Assembly (NCBI GenBank): GCA_017853835.1
Contig: JAFMIU010000015.1
Coordinates: 1 to 52,789, forward strand
DNA length: 52,789 bases
Origin: Pirellulales bacterium
GTDB lineage: Bacteria; Planctomycetota; Planctomycetia; Pirellulales; UBA1268
Direction of reading: 5' to 3'
This document shows, one piece after another, positions 16,184 through 25,019 of this stretch. The position numbers were made by a program, and so were the translations under genes. The notes under the pieces are model-generated. The model saw nothing but the letters and a program-made list of their open reading frames with translations. It had not been told where the DNA came from and searched no databases. Each line of letters begins with the position of its first letter. The first letter of the stretch is position 1.

Positions 16184-17554
16184 ATGCCTGCCGTCGATCG
16201 AATGAAAACCCCGCCCTCCGGAGCCCCACGCATGCCGCTGAACACATCCTGGCTTCTGATGATCCTGGTGGCGTGTTCATCGATGGCCTGCGCCGACGAG
16301 TGGACGCAGTGGATGGGCCCATCCCGAGACAGCGTGTGGCGGGAGCAGGGAATCGTCACCACGTTTCCTGCCGCAGGCCCGAAGGTGCTGTGGCGGGTGC
16401 CGATCGCCGGGGGCTACGCGGGTGCCGCGATCGCCGGTGGCAGGGTTTTCGTGACCGACTATGTCACCGATGCCGATGCGAAGGTGGCCAACTTCGAGCG
16501 GAAGGCCTCCACTGGCCGTGAGCGGGTGCTCTGCCTCGACGAGGGCACGGGGAAGATCCTCTGGAAGCACGAGGTTCCGGTCACCTACACGATCTCCTAT
16601 CCGGCCGGGCCTCGGTGCACGCCCACGGTGCACGACGGCCGCGTCTACACGCTCGGCGCCGAGGGCGATCTCTTTTGCTTCGAGGCGGCAACAGGCGCGG
16701 TCGTCTGGAGCCGTGACCTCAAGAAAGACTATGCGACGAAGGCGGCTCTCTGGGGCTGGGCGAGCCATCCGCTTGTGGATGGCGATCGGCTCGTGTGCGT
16801 GGTGGGCACCGACGTGGCCCATGCGGCCGCCTTCGACCTGAAAACGGGCAAGGAGATCTGGCGCACGGGAAAAGCCCCGGAGCAGGGCTACGTGCCGCCG
16901 TCGATCATCGAGGCGGCGGGCGAGCGGCAGCTCGTGCTCGTGAAGCCCGACGGCGTGTATGCCGTCGAGCCCGAGACGGGGAAGCTCCTCTGGGAAACGC
17001 CCTACAACGCCGATAACGGCTCGATCATCATGACGCCCGTTCGCATCGGCGACTTCCTCTACGTGGGCGGCTACCAGGGCAAGAACCTGATGCTCAAGCT
17101 CAAGGCCGACGTGCCCGGCGTGGACGTCGTGTGGCGGAACAAGCCGAAGCAGGCGATCTCGGCGGTGAACGTGCAGCCGATCGTGGCCGATGGCCTCGTC
17201 TACGGCTTTCACGAGAACGGCGAACTGCGGGCGATGCGGGTGCCCGAGGGCGACTTCGCCTGGAAGGGAGGCGGCCCGCTCGGCGAGCGGCCGGCCGGCT
17301 CAGGCACGGCGTTTCTCACGCGGCACGACGACGGCGTGCAGCCTGCCCGCTGCTTCCTCTTTACGGAGACGGGCGATCTCGTGATCGCACGGCTCACGCC
17401 GCAGGGTTATGAGGAACTCTCGCGGGCCCATCTGCTCGAGCCCACGAACAACGCCTTCGGCCGTCCCGTGGTGTGGTGCGCCCCGGCGTATGCCAACAAG
17501 TCGATCGTCGTCCGCAACGACGCCGAGGTCATCCGCGTGTCGCTGGCGGAGTGA
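16184..17554 (+). CDS. Exported PQQ-type beta-propeller protein
   Basis: A hydrophobic signal segment (SWLLMILVACSSMACA, about residues 22-37) precedes the planctomycete-style opening WTQWMGPSRDSVW. The rest is a seven- or eight-blade propeller with repeated blade motifs such as VLCLDEGTGKILWKHE, CFEAATGAVVWSRD, AFDLKTGKEIW and AVEPETGKLLWE. No PQQ-dehydrogenase active-site Cys pair was seen, so a scaffold role rather than catalysis is likely. GGAG five bases upstream supports the ATG at 16184; ATGs at 16202 and 16232 are alternatives. The location is predicted periplasmic. Confidence 0.88.
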   Translation: MPAVDRMKTPPSGAPRMPLNTSWLLMILVACSSMACADEWTQWMGPSRDSVWREQGIVTTFPAAGPKVLWRVPIAGGYAGAAIAGGRVFVTDYVTDADAKVANFERKASTGRERVLCLDEGTGKILWKHEVPVTYTISYPAGPRCTPTVHDGRVYTLGAEGDLFCFEAATGAVVWSRDLKKDYATKAALWGWASHPLVDGDRLVCVVGTDVAHAAAFDLKTGKEIWRTGKAPEQGYVPPSIIEAAGERQLVLVKPDGVYAVEPETGKLLWETPYNADNGSIIMTPVRIGDFLYVGGYQGKNLMLKLKADVPGVDVVWRNKPKQAISAVNVQPIVADGLVYGFHENGELRAMRVPEGDFAWKGGGPLGERPAGSGTAFLTRHDDGVQPARCFLFTETGDLVIARLTPQGYEELSRAHLLEPTNNAFGRPVVWCAPAYANKSIVVRNDAEVIRVSLAE

Positions 17555-17555
17555 G

Positions 17556-17597
17556 CAAAAAGGAAACGCAGCCCCTTCCGTTTCGAAAGAGCTGCGT
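17556..17597 (-). terminator. Rho-independent terminator of the PEP-CTERM gene
   Basis: On the minus strand, ACGCAGC (17597-17591) pairs with GCTGCGT (17572-17566) and is followed by TTCCTTTTT. It lies about 50 bases past the stop at 17649. The loop is 18 bases long and contains an inner TTTCGAAA palindrome. Confidence 0.6.
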
Positions 17598-17648
17598 CCC
17601 GGTGATCAACGGCCATGTTGATGTCATGGCGGTCTGGTGCGGGGTTGC

Positions 17649-19562
17649 TCAACCCTTTCGGCGAGTCCGTCGCGACCGCCGCCATGCGAGGCCGCCGAGC
17701 GTGGCCGCCGGCACGGCGAAGAGTGCCACCGCGGACGGCTCGGGAACGGGCACGCCCTCGAAGAAGTTGATCGTGAGCGACCCTCCGTCAGTCGGCAGCG
17801 GGAACGTGTTCTTCCACTGCGACAACGCCGGATCTATCAAACTGCCAAATCGGTCATCGTAGGGGGCACCGTACACACCTCCGCCAGAGGCCGAGAACCC
17901 ACCGGTCCCCGTGACGAACGTATTCGGAAAAACCTCGTTGGCGAAGAGATTCTTCGCAAGGGGATCGGTGTTCGAGTACGCGAACTGGGGGTTCTGCCAC
18001 CAGATCGCGCTGGTCAGTTCGCCGATTGTGCCGGTTCCTGACACCGGGGTGGTTAAGTTGTTTTGGAAATACGAGTAACTCCCCGACATCGTGTTTCCGT
18101 AGAGGCCGGCCGTTACCGCCTCCTGAAAATCACCCATCACTTTCTGGATGACTTGACCATATTCAGCGTTGTTCGATGAGTTGCTGCCGCCGACAATGGC
18201 TGGAAGAGGCGCCGCATAGGTGGCGTTGGCCCCGGGGGTGCCGCTGATGACGTTGGCAAAATCCTGCGAGAACTGCGTCCAGCCTGAGCCAGAGAGAGCG
18301 ATGTTCGTGAACGACGTCGGACCGCCGGATGCCAGATAGGAGTCCATGGACGAGCCCGACGCGATGGTGAACGTGAGCCCGTTATATGTGTGGGCGACCG
18401 GGCCCGATGCGGGCGTCGCCTGCGAGAGAACACTCACACTTCCGGTGAACGACACACTCGCCAGCGTTCCAGAAGGCGTGACGGTGGGCGTAAAGGAATA
18501 GCCCAACTGATAGTTCGATCCCGTTGTCAGTGAGTTCCCAGCAGTCGAACTCGTCAGGAACGCAATCGCCCCCAATCCACCGGGAAAACCGTTGTCGATG
18601 ATGTTGGTAAGGGTTGGGCTCTTCAGGGCCGTGCTTCCGCTGCCACTGGCCACAGTCCCTATGTACTGCTGGAGGTCGCCGTAGGCCGCGGCGGTGACTG
18701 ACGGGGCGCCATTCCACACGCTTGGACCCGTGACGCTCGCAACCTGCGATCCGCTCATGACGACCAACGGCGATGTCGTACCGCCCGCGATGTTCACCAT
18801 GTCGGTCATGAACTGCTGGGATGACTTCGTATTGCCAGTCGAGGCGACAATCACGTTGGATGAGTTTCGGGCAGTGATCTGCAGAGCGCCTCCGAACTGG
18901 TCAATGTTCGTCAGATCGACACCGTTGCCGGCGTTGTAGTTGATCTCGGCGACGCTATATCGTGTGCTTCCGCTGGAGAGAGGCGTTCCAGGCGGACTAA
19001 CACTTGCTGTGCCGCTCGCGCCATAGCCGTAGGCGTTGGTACCGTACGAAAAGATGATCCGGCCGGCGCCAATCGATCCGAGCTGGAATCCGTTGTCCTG
19101 AAGCTCCTGTGCAGAAAATGACTGGCTCATGATCGAGGTATAGGTCGTCGTGCTCGACGTGGTTGTGTAGGTCCACGTGCCGCTGGACAGCGATAGCGAT
19201 GCCGTGCCTCCGATCGTTCCCGAAAACGTGCCTGCCTGAAACGACACGAAGATATTGGAGCCCGAAAGCGATGACGCCCCGCCGTTGTAAAGCGACACGT
19301 ACGGGCCCGGCGCGTAGGTGAGGTTCGAAAAGTCGAACTTCAGATTCAATGGATCGGCCGGCCTGCCGACCGCGGCCCATGAAACGAACGTGATGGCCAG
19401 CACAACGGCCGCGATTCGCCGCAAACCGAACGAAAATCGGAACGACGTGAGCTTTGACACGAGGGGGCTCCCGCTTCGTGAAACGAGCCAACCCGCCGTG
19501 AAAAATGCGACAGCAGCGCAACCGGCGAGCCTCCTGATCGTTGACCATCGGTGCGACAACAT
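17649..19562 (-). CDS. PEP-CTERM protein with a GH64/thaumatin-like domain
   Basis: From the ATG at 19562 the product has 637 residues with an N-terminal export region containing two hydrophobic stretches (about 10-27 and 49-66). Residues about 70 onward resemble glycoside hydrolase family 64 (beta-1,3-glucanase) and the related thaumatin fold: GAGRIIFSYG, then SVAEINYN and a NIDQFGGALQIT segment. Glu206 and Asp221 sit where the GH64 catalytic pair is expected. The C-terminus is a PEP-CTERM signal: VPEPSAVALF, a helix and a RRSRRTRRK tail, meaning exosortase processing at the cell surface. Ser/Thr/Gly-rich composition fits an extracellular protein. The enzyme activity is inferred. Confidence 0.8.
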   Translation of the reverse strand: MLSHRWSTIRRLAGCAAVAFFTAGWLVSRSGSPLVSKLTSFRFSFGLRRIAAVVLAITFVSWAAVGRPADPLNLKFDFSNLTYAPGPYVSLYNGGASSLSGSNIFVSFQAGTFSGTIGGTASLSLSSGTWTYTTTSSTTTYTSIMSQSFSAQELQDNGFQLGSIGAGRIIFSYGTNAYGYGASGTASVSPPGTPLSSGSTRYSVAEINYNAGNGVDLTNIDQFGGALQITARNSSNVIVASTGNTKSSQQFMTDMVNIAGGTTSPLVVMSGSQVASVTGPSVWNGAPSVTAAAYGDLQQYIGTVASGSGSTALKSPTLTNIIDNGFPGGLGAIAFLTSSTAGNSLTTGSNYQLGYSFTPTVTPSGTLASVSFTGSVSVLSQATPASGPVAHTYNGLTFTIASGSSMDSYLASGGPTSFTNIALSGSGWTQFSQDFANVISGTPGANATYAAPLPAIVGGSNSSNNAEYGQVIQKVMGDFQEAVTAGLYGNTMSGSYSYFQNNLTTPVSGTGTIGELTSAIWWQNPQFAYSNTDPLAKNLFANEVFPNTFVTGTGGFSASGGGVYGAPYDDRFGSLIDPALSQWKNTFPLPTDGGSLTINFFEGVPVPEPSAVALFAVPAATLGGLAWRRSRRTRRKG

Positions 19563-19794
19563 GGCTCGGCATTCCTTTCTTCGGAGGGACGCAGCGAGCG
19601 TTTCACTGCGTGTCTGAGGACCAGACATCTGCAATGAATACGAGCGACCAAGGGCGGATCAATGGTCGCTCCCTTCCACCATCGTCAAAGTGACGAATCG
19701 GGCATGGGCAGGGACGAATCGGGTGCGCGGCGAACACGACCCCCCGGCATCTCGGACGAAACGGCCGATTCAGGGACGAATCAGCGGACGACAG

Positions 19795-21360
19795 TTAACC
19801 GCACCGCGGCAGCGCGCGGGCAATTCTCGCGAGTGACTGCTCGCGACCGAGGATCGCCAGGCAGTCGTAGAGGCCAGGCCCCACCGTCTTGCCCGTCACC
19901 GCCACGCGCACGGCATGCACGAGGTCGCCCACCTTCACCCCCGCACCCTCCACCACCTGCTTGAGCGCGGCCTCGAGCGCGGCCGGCTCAAAGGGCTCGG
20001 CCGTTTCGATCGCCTTCGCATACGCCCGCAGCAGATCCCCGGCCCCGGGCTTCGCCAGCCGCTGCTTCACGGCCGCTTCGTCGAGCGGCGGATCATCCAT
20101 CAGGAAAAAGTCGGCGTAGGCGAGGATGTCGCCCGCCACCTTCAGCCGGTCGCCCGAGGCCTCGATCACCTTGCGCACCGTCGCGACCGCCTCGGCCGAT
20201 GGCGGATCGGCCACGAGCTTCGCCTTCACGAGCATCGGCAGCATCAGGGCGAGCTTGTCGTCGACGGAGAGCGCCCCCATGTAGTGGTCCTGCACCGCCC
20301 AGAGCTTCTTCGGATCAAAGCTCGCCGGCGAGGAGTTGATCCGCTCGAGCGTGAAATGCTGGATGAGTTCTTCACGACTGAAAAACTCCGTCTTGTCGTC
20401 GTACGACCAGCCGAGCAGCGCGAGGTAGTTGTCGATCGCCCACGGCAGGTAGCCCACCTCGCGGTAGAAATCGACGATCACCGGATTGAAGGTGTCGGCC
20501 TCCGTGGTGAGCCCCACGCGGTCGGCGATCCGCTGGCCGTGATCCATCACCTGCTTGAAGTCGGCGTTTTTCAGATACTGCGCGAGCTTCCGCTTCGAGA
20601 GCTTCGTGCGGCTCCCCGGCTCGGCCACGAGCGGCAGGTGGGCGTAGGTGGGAAGCGGATAGCCGAGCGACAGCGCGATGAACGCCTGCCGCGGCGTATT
20701 GGAGAGATGCTCCTCGGCACGGATCACGTGCGTGATCGCCAGATCGTGATCGTCCACGACGCTCGCGAGGTGGTAGAGGCACGAGCCATCGGCCCGCTGG
20801 ATCACATGATCCTGCTCGCGCTCCCACGCAAACTCCACCCGGCCCCGCACCTGGTCGTCGATCACGAGCGAGCCCTCGCGGGGCATCTTGAGGCGGACCA
20901 CACTCTGCCGCCCCTCCGCCTCAAACCGCCGCGCGGTCTCCTCGTCAAACGCCGCAAACCGACGGCTGTAGAGGAAGGGCTTGCCGGCGGCCTGCGCCGC
21001 CTTGCGTTCATCGTCGAGCTCCTCAGGACGCGCGAAGTCGCGATAGGCATGACCCGAGGCGAGCAGCGCCGCCGCCGCGGCCTTGTGATTCGCCGCCCGC
21101 TGCGACTGGTAGTAGGGCGCATGAGGCCCGCCCACGCCGGGGCCCTCGTCCCAATCGATCCCGAGCCACTTCAGGCCGTCGAGGATCGGCTGCAGGGCCC
21201 CTTCGATGTTGCGCTCGGCGTCGGTGTCGTCGATCCGAAGGATGAACTGACCGCCATGCCGGCGCGCGAAGAGCCAGTTGAACAGGGCCGTGCGAACGCC
21301 CCCGATGTGCAGGTAGCCGGTCGGGCTCGGGGCGAAACGGGTGCGAACGGTCATGCTCAT
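19795..21360 (-). CDS. gltX: Glutamyl-tRNA synthetase
   Basis: It attaches glutamate to tRNA-Glu, and possibly to tRNA-Gln if the cell uses the GatCAB route. The 521-residue class I enzyme has the HIGH-type motif in FAPSPTGYLHIGG at the N-terminus, the RIDDTDAERN motif, LYHLASVVDDHDLAITHVIR and the KMSKS equivalent KLSKRK. The C-terminal anticodon-binding region is present. Two in-frame ATGs lie two codons apart (21360 and 21354). The neighbouring membrane-protein gene lies 58 bases upstream on the same strand. Confidence 0.97.
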   Translation of the reverse strand: MSMTVRTRFAPSPTGYLHIGGVRTALFNWLFARRHGGQFILRIDDTDAERNIEGALQPILDGLKWLGIDWDEGPGVGGPHAPYYQSQRAANHKAAAAALLASGHAYRDFARPEELDDERKAAQAAGKPFLYSRRFAAFDEETARRFEAEGRQSVVRLKMPREGSLVIDDQVRGRVEFAWEREQDHVIQRADGSCLYHLASVVDDHDLAITHVIRAEEHLSNTPRQAFIALSLGYPLPTYAHLPLVAEPGSRTKLSKRKLAQYLKNADFKQVMDHGQRIADRVGLTTEADTFNPVIVDFYREVGYLPWAIDNYLALLGWSYDDKTEFFSREELIQHFTLERINSSPASFDPKKLWAVQDHYMGALSVDDKLALMLPMLVKAKLVADPPSAEAVATVRKVIEASGDRLKVAGDILAYADFFLMDDPPLDEAAVKQRLAKPGAGDLLRAYAKAIETAEPFEPAALEAALKQVVEGAGVKVGDLVHAVRVAVTGKTVGPGLYDCLAILGREQSLARIARALPRCG

Positions 21361-21418
21361 GGGGCTCCGGCGGGAAGACGGGGCGGGACACTCGGCCTCG
21401 GGGCGGGCCCTAGCCTAC

Positions 21419-22501
21419 TCAAGCCGCGTCGCCGTTCATCCGTGCAAGCTTTTTCAGCCGCTTCCGCTCAGCCTTCGACAGGTGGCGGTGCCCGTGGTCC
21501 GAGCCATCCACAAACTCGGTCTGGTGATCGTCCGATTCCTCGGCAAACGACTCGACGGCCTCGTCGTCGGCTGGTGCCTCATCCTCACCGGGAACGACGA
21601 TCTCTCGGGCCGACGCGCGAGTGGCCTTCACGGCCCGCTCCCGTCGCACCGCCCCGCCCTCTCCCTTGATCTCGCGGATCACCGAACGGGCAGCTGCAAG
21701 CATCGCCACGAGTGAGCACGCGGCAGCCAGAGGCCACGCCGCCACTGCGGCGAGTCTCAGCCGCGGATCAGCGGCGCCAAGCCACGGACTCGCGGCCGAG
21801 GCCCCCCATGCCGCAAGCGCCAGTCCAAGCCACACGGCCGTGGCGAAGCGTTCGTGCAGCGGAAGCACCGCCCAGAGCGACACCGCCACCAGCAGCGTCG
21901 ACGCGAGTGCCGTCCACCAGCCAAGGCCGTCGGGCCCGAAGGCGATGCCGGTGGCCTCCATCATCGCCATGCCCACGAGCCTCCCCAGTGGCATCACGCC
22001 GGCACATGCCGTGATCACGAGGAGCGTCGCCATCCATCCCCAGGCACGAAACCGCCCCTTGTAGTCGTCGCGACGATGCCGTCGCATCTGCCGCACCACG
22101 AGCGCCACGACCGCCGCCAGCAAGAGATAGACCTCGGCAAGCCACACCTGCAGCGTCGCCGAGCCGCGGGCATCGACGAGATCGCCAAGAAGGGCGAGTG
22201 TTCGGGTGAAACGGCCTCCCCCGACAAAGAGCCGCTGACCAAAGAGCATCTCGCTGGCCCCGGCGATGGTCGCGCCGCCAACGGGAAGGAGGATGGCGAT
22301 GATCGCGAGCGACAGCCCGCCGAGGCCGGTGGGCACGAGCACCGCCGGCCCCTTCTGCCGATTGGGATGCGCCTCGGGCTCATACCCCGCCACACCGCGC
22401 GTCGGCTCGTTCGTGACGGGCCCCGCCGTGCCGGCGGAGCGTCTCCAGGAGAGCACCAGCCGCCGGCGCTGATCGCGGCGCTGGGTTGCAGAGAGGGCCA
22501 T
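21419..22501 (-). CDS. Multi-spanning membrane protein, unknown function
   Basis: The 360-residue protein has a basic cytoplasmic N-terminus (QRRDQRRRLVLSWRR), about six to seven hydrophobic segments between residues 50 and 270 (for example LGGLSLAIIAILLPVG, VYLLLAAVVALVV and LGWWTALASTLLVAVSLWAVL), and a charged cytoplasmic C-terminus rich in Glu/Asp and then Lys/Arg (KAERKRLKKLARM). No transporter signature was recognised. The ATG at 22501 was chosen because the upstream frame is Arg/Pro-rich. It could be co-transcribed with gltX. Confidence 0.72.
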   Translation of the reverse strand: MALSATQRRDQRRRLVLSWRRSAGTAGPVTNEPTRGVAGYEPEAHPNRQKGPAVLVPTGLGGLSLAIIAILLPVGGATIAGASEMLFGQRLFVGGGRFTRTLALLGDLVDARGSATLQVWLAEVYLLLAAVVALVVRQMRRHRRDDYKGRFRAWGWMATLLVITACAGVMPLGRLVGMAMMEATGIAFGPDGLGWWTALASTLLVAVSLWAVLPLHERFATAVWLGLALAAWGASAASPWLGAADPRLRLAAVAAWPLAAACSLVAMLAAARSVIREIKGEGGAVRRERAVKATRASAREIVVPGEDEAPADDEAVESFAEESDDHQTEFVDGSDHGHRHLSKAERKRLKKLARMNGDAA

Positions 22502-22850
22502 GGTGTTCGCTCGAATCCATTCGCAGTCGTCGGGCGTCGGCACTCCTTGCCGACACGGGACGCGCGCACCACCGCACGGCGCCGCCGAAGCGGCCCGTCG
22601 GCGCGGCGACGATCCCATGAAAGGGGATCGGCAGGGCTGCGACGGCTGGTGCACTCGTCGGCACCGCGGCCGAAGAGGAGGCATGCCGTGCAGGTTCGGC
22701 ACCGACGGTGTCCCGTGCACCACCGGCGCAACCGCCTCGACCCGCAGGGTCGTCGGCCTGTCGTGATTTGCCGGTGGTGGCCGGGTCGGCTACGATCCCG
22801 GCGTTGACCCTCGCACTCTTTATCGCCTTTCCCGCCCCGGAGATTCCGCC
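22502..22850. other. Divergent intergenic region, membrane-protein gene and sodA
   Basis: This 349-base gap separates two divergent starts. Its right end holds the candidate sodA promoter. The rest is GC-rich, with scattered runs of CGCCGC and GGCGC. I see no gene, repeat or clear operator in it. Confidence 0.5.
22768..22796 (+). promoter_or_regulatory. Candidate sodA promoter
   Basis: TTGCCG (22768-22773) and TACGAT (22791-22796) are separated by exactly 17 bases and lie 54 bases before the sodA ATG. The -35 is identical to that proposed for tpx. Assigned by eye. Confidence 0.4.
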
Positions 22851-23462
22851 ATGGCCTACACGCTGCCGCCCCTCCCCTACGCCTTCGACGCGCTGGAGCC
22901 CTCGATCGACGCCCGCACGATGGAGATCCATCACGACAAGCACCATGCGGCATACGTGACCAACGTCAACAAGGCCCTCGAAGGCCACGCCGACCTGGCG
23001 GCGTTGCCGGTTGAGAAGCTCATCGCCGACCTCGAGAAGGTGCCCGAGGCGATCCGCACCGTCGTTCGCAACAACGGCGGTGGCCATGCCAACCACAGCC
23101 TCTTCTGGGAGTCGCTCGGCAAGGGCAAGGGTGGCGAGCCGTCGGGCGCGCTGGCCGAGGCCGTGCGGTCGGTGTTTGGCGACTTCGCCAAATTCAAGGA
23201 GGAGTTCACGAAGGCGGCCATGGGCCGATTCGGCAGCGGCTGGGCCTGGCTCTCGGCTGACAAGACGGGCAAGCTCCTGATCGAGAGCACCGCCAACCAA
23301 GACAGCCCCATCATGCACGGCAACAAGCCGCTGCTGGGGATCGACGTGTGGGAGCACGCGTATTACCTGCTCTACCAAAACCGCCGGGCCGACTACGTCA
23401 ACGCGTTTTACAACGTGATCGACTGGGACGCTGTCAGCAAGCGTTACGCGGCCTCGAAGTAG
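22851..23462 (+). CDS. sodA: Superoxide dismutase, Mn-type
   Basis: It dismutes superoxide to oxygen and hydrogen peroxide in the cytoplasm. The 203-residue protein has the metal ligands His27 (MEIHHDKHH), His82 ([10 protein letters not shown]), Asp166 and His170 ([10 protein letters not shown]). Gln151 in TANQDSP and the Gly-rich stretch before His79 match manganese rather than iron enzymes; a cambialistic enzyme cannot be excluded. The gene is monocistronic, with a proposed promoter upstream and a strong terminator downstream. Confidence 0.95.
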   Translation: MAYTLPPLPYAFDALEPSIDARTMEIHHDKHHAAYVTNVNKALEGHADLAALPVEKLIADLEKVPEAIRTVVRNNGGGHANHSLFWESLGKGKGGEPSGALAEAVRSVFGDFAKFKEEFTKAAMGRFGSGWAWLSADKTGKLLIESTANQDSPIMHGNKPLLGIDVWEHAYYLLYQNRRADYVNAFYNVIDWDAVSKRYAASK

Positions 23463-23488
23463 GCCCGCCCACGTCCGGCATTGACTCG

Positions 23489-23552
23489 CCTCCGGACGGA
23501 ACCGTATTCCCCCTTTTTCCAGGGAATAAGGATTCCGTCCGGAGGCTTTTTT
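23489..23552 (+). terminator. Rho-independent terminator overlapping the next gene's ribosome-binding site
   Basis: A 14-bp stem (23489-23502 with 23533-23546) is followed by six T residues (23547-23552); ATTCCC/GGGAAT in the loop can pair further. GGAGG at the base of the 3' arm is the only plausible Shine-Dalgarno for the ATG at 23554, eight bases downstream. The element should end sodA transcription and, if read through, hide the ribosome-binding site. Confidence 0.8.
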
Positions 23553-23553
23553 C

Positions 23554-24513
23554 ATGATCGTGTCGACGCCGCGCCGCCCCGTGCTCGGTCCCTGTGGCCG
23601 CGGCCTCGCGCTCGCTTTGGCCCTGACGGCCGTGGGCTGCAAGTCAGGCAGTTCGTGGACGGCCAAGCCGTCGTGGTGGTCGCTCGGTGGCACCGATCCC
23701 GCAAAACTTGCCTCTGATTCCGACGACGTGGCCAAGCCCTCCACCACCGCCAAGCCCTATCCGACCACGAGCACGCCGGAAGGCTATGTGCTCGACAAGG
23801 CAAACGGATCGGGCGTGGCGCAGGTCGCGGCCACGTCCCCGACGACGAGTGTTCCGTCGGCGGTGACCTACGGCTCCACCCCGTCGCCCTCGGTGGCCCC
23901 AGTCTCACCGGCGACAACCGCCGCCGCGGCACCGGCGACGACTGCCGGAGGCCTCGCCGGCATCGCGCCGCAGGTTGGCCCGTATGGCAACGCCGCATCC
24001 GGCCCGACGCCCCCCACCGACACCCTGCCCGCCGCATCGCCCTCGGGAGCGTTTGCGGGAATGGCTGCATCGGCTGCAACGGCCGGCTATGGGGCAGCGC
24101 CCGCTGAATCGTCGCCCGTGCGCGTGGCCGACGCGCGTGGGTCTGATGCATGGGCCTCAGCGGCTCCGGCACCTGCGTCCGGCGGCAGCGACACCCGCTA
24201 CGGCTCAGCCACCGGCAGCCGGTTTTCGAGTGTGCCCGTCACCCCACCGCCACCGACCACCGACCCTCTCGCCGGCCTCCCGCCGATGCAGCCGGCCGAG
24301 CCGGGCCCGGCGATGGCGCCCGCCGCGATGCCGGCAATCGGTCCCGCGGCAACGCCCTCCTCGCTCGCACCGCCAACGCCCACGCGACGGCCTGATCCCG
24401 GCTATCGCCCCGGCGGCACGTCAACCTACCGGCCGAGCCGAACGATCCTCGCGGGCGACGAACCCGAGGGGTCGATTCAGCCCGTGTCGTACGAGGCGCC
24501 GGCGGGTTCCTGA
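23554..24513 (+). CDS. Pro/Ala/Thr-rich lipoprotein
   Basis: An N-terminal signal (LALALALTAVGC) ends in a lipobox-like AVGC, so the mature protein should begin at the cysteine near residue 29 as a lipoprotein. A short conserved-looking segment (KPSWWSLGG, then DPAKLASDSDD) follows. The remaining 250 residues are a disordered Pro/Ala/Thr/Ser-rich stalk without recognisable domains, ending GDEPEGSIQPVSYE. It could be a cell-envelope spacer. Its ribosome-binding site lies inside the sodA terminator stem, so expression may be tied to read-through or RNA folding. Confidence 0.7.
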   Translation: MIVSTPRRPVLGPCGRGLALALALTAVGCKSGSSWTAKPSWWSLGGTDPAKLASDSDDVAKPSTTAKPYPTTSTPEGYVLDKANGSGVAQVAATSPTTSVPSAVTYGSTPSPSVAPVSPATTAAAAPATTAGGLAGIAPQVGPYGNAASGPTPPTDTLPAASPSGAFAGMAASAATAGYGAAPAESSPVRVADARGSDAWASAAPAPASGGSDTRYGSATGSRFSSVPVTPPPPTTDPLAGLPPMQPAEPGPAMAPAAMPAIGPAATPSSLAPPTPTRRPDPGYRPGGTSTYRPSRTILAGDEPEGSIQPVSYEAPAGS

Positions 24514-24527
24514 CACCGGCCTGGGTG

Positions 24528-24854
24528 TCACCAGCCCATGACCATGTTCGACTCGATCACCTTCCGGGCGCGGTCGAGATCGTCGCCGGTTTCCTGCATG
24601 TAGAGCCGGATGGCGTGAACCTTGTCACCCGCCGCCTTTGAGAGGCACTCCCGCGCCGTGCTGCAGGGATTCGACCGGGAATCGGTGAGCCCGAGCGCCG
24701 ACTTCGAAATCACCCAGCAGTCGCGGGGACGGCGTGTGAGCCGCACGATCTTCTCGCCGGGATAGGCGTCGTGCACGACGGCCGAGGCCGATTCCTCGTC
24801 GCCCGCCCACGAGATGATGATGTGGGCCTCGGTTTCGATCTCATACAGCGGCAT
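24528..24854 (-). CDS. Small uncharacterized protein, 108 residues
   Basis: The soluble protein has a predicted alpha/beta profile: MPLYEIETEAHIIISW, then HDAYPGEKIVRLTRRPRDCW, and a helical C-terminus with ETGDDLDRARKVIESN. It has three cysteines and no known motif. It lies in a 14-base gap from the convergent lipoprotein gene and is divergent from the TPR gene. The frame looks coding (regular charge alternation, good ATG), but the function is unknown. Confidence 0.6.
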   Translation of the reverse strand: MPLYEIETEAHIIISWAGDEESASAVVHDAYPGEKIVRLTRRPRDCWVISKSALGLTDSRSNPCSTARECLSKAAGDKVHAIRLYMQETGDDLDRARKVIESNMVMGW

Positions 24855-25019
24855 GTCGGCGGCTCCCGGGGGTCGTTGCGTCGAAGGTACGGCACCCGTT
24901 CCCGGGCGTCAAACTGGCGTTGCATGGCGACGGGAGGCGATCGTGACGGCGTGACGTACAATCGCGACGGTCGGCTGCCTTCATTCGCAGAGGTGCCGGC
25001 CGAGCAGCGCGGGCCACCG

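Noticed and set aside
19915..21669. A 584-residue rightward gene opposite gltX
   Set aside because: It is antisense to a clear gltX and shows the Arg/His/Leu-rich composition typical of a mirror frame.
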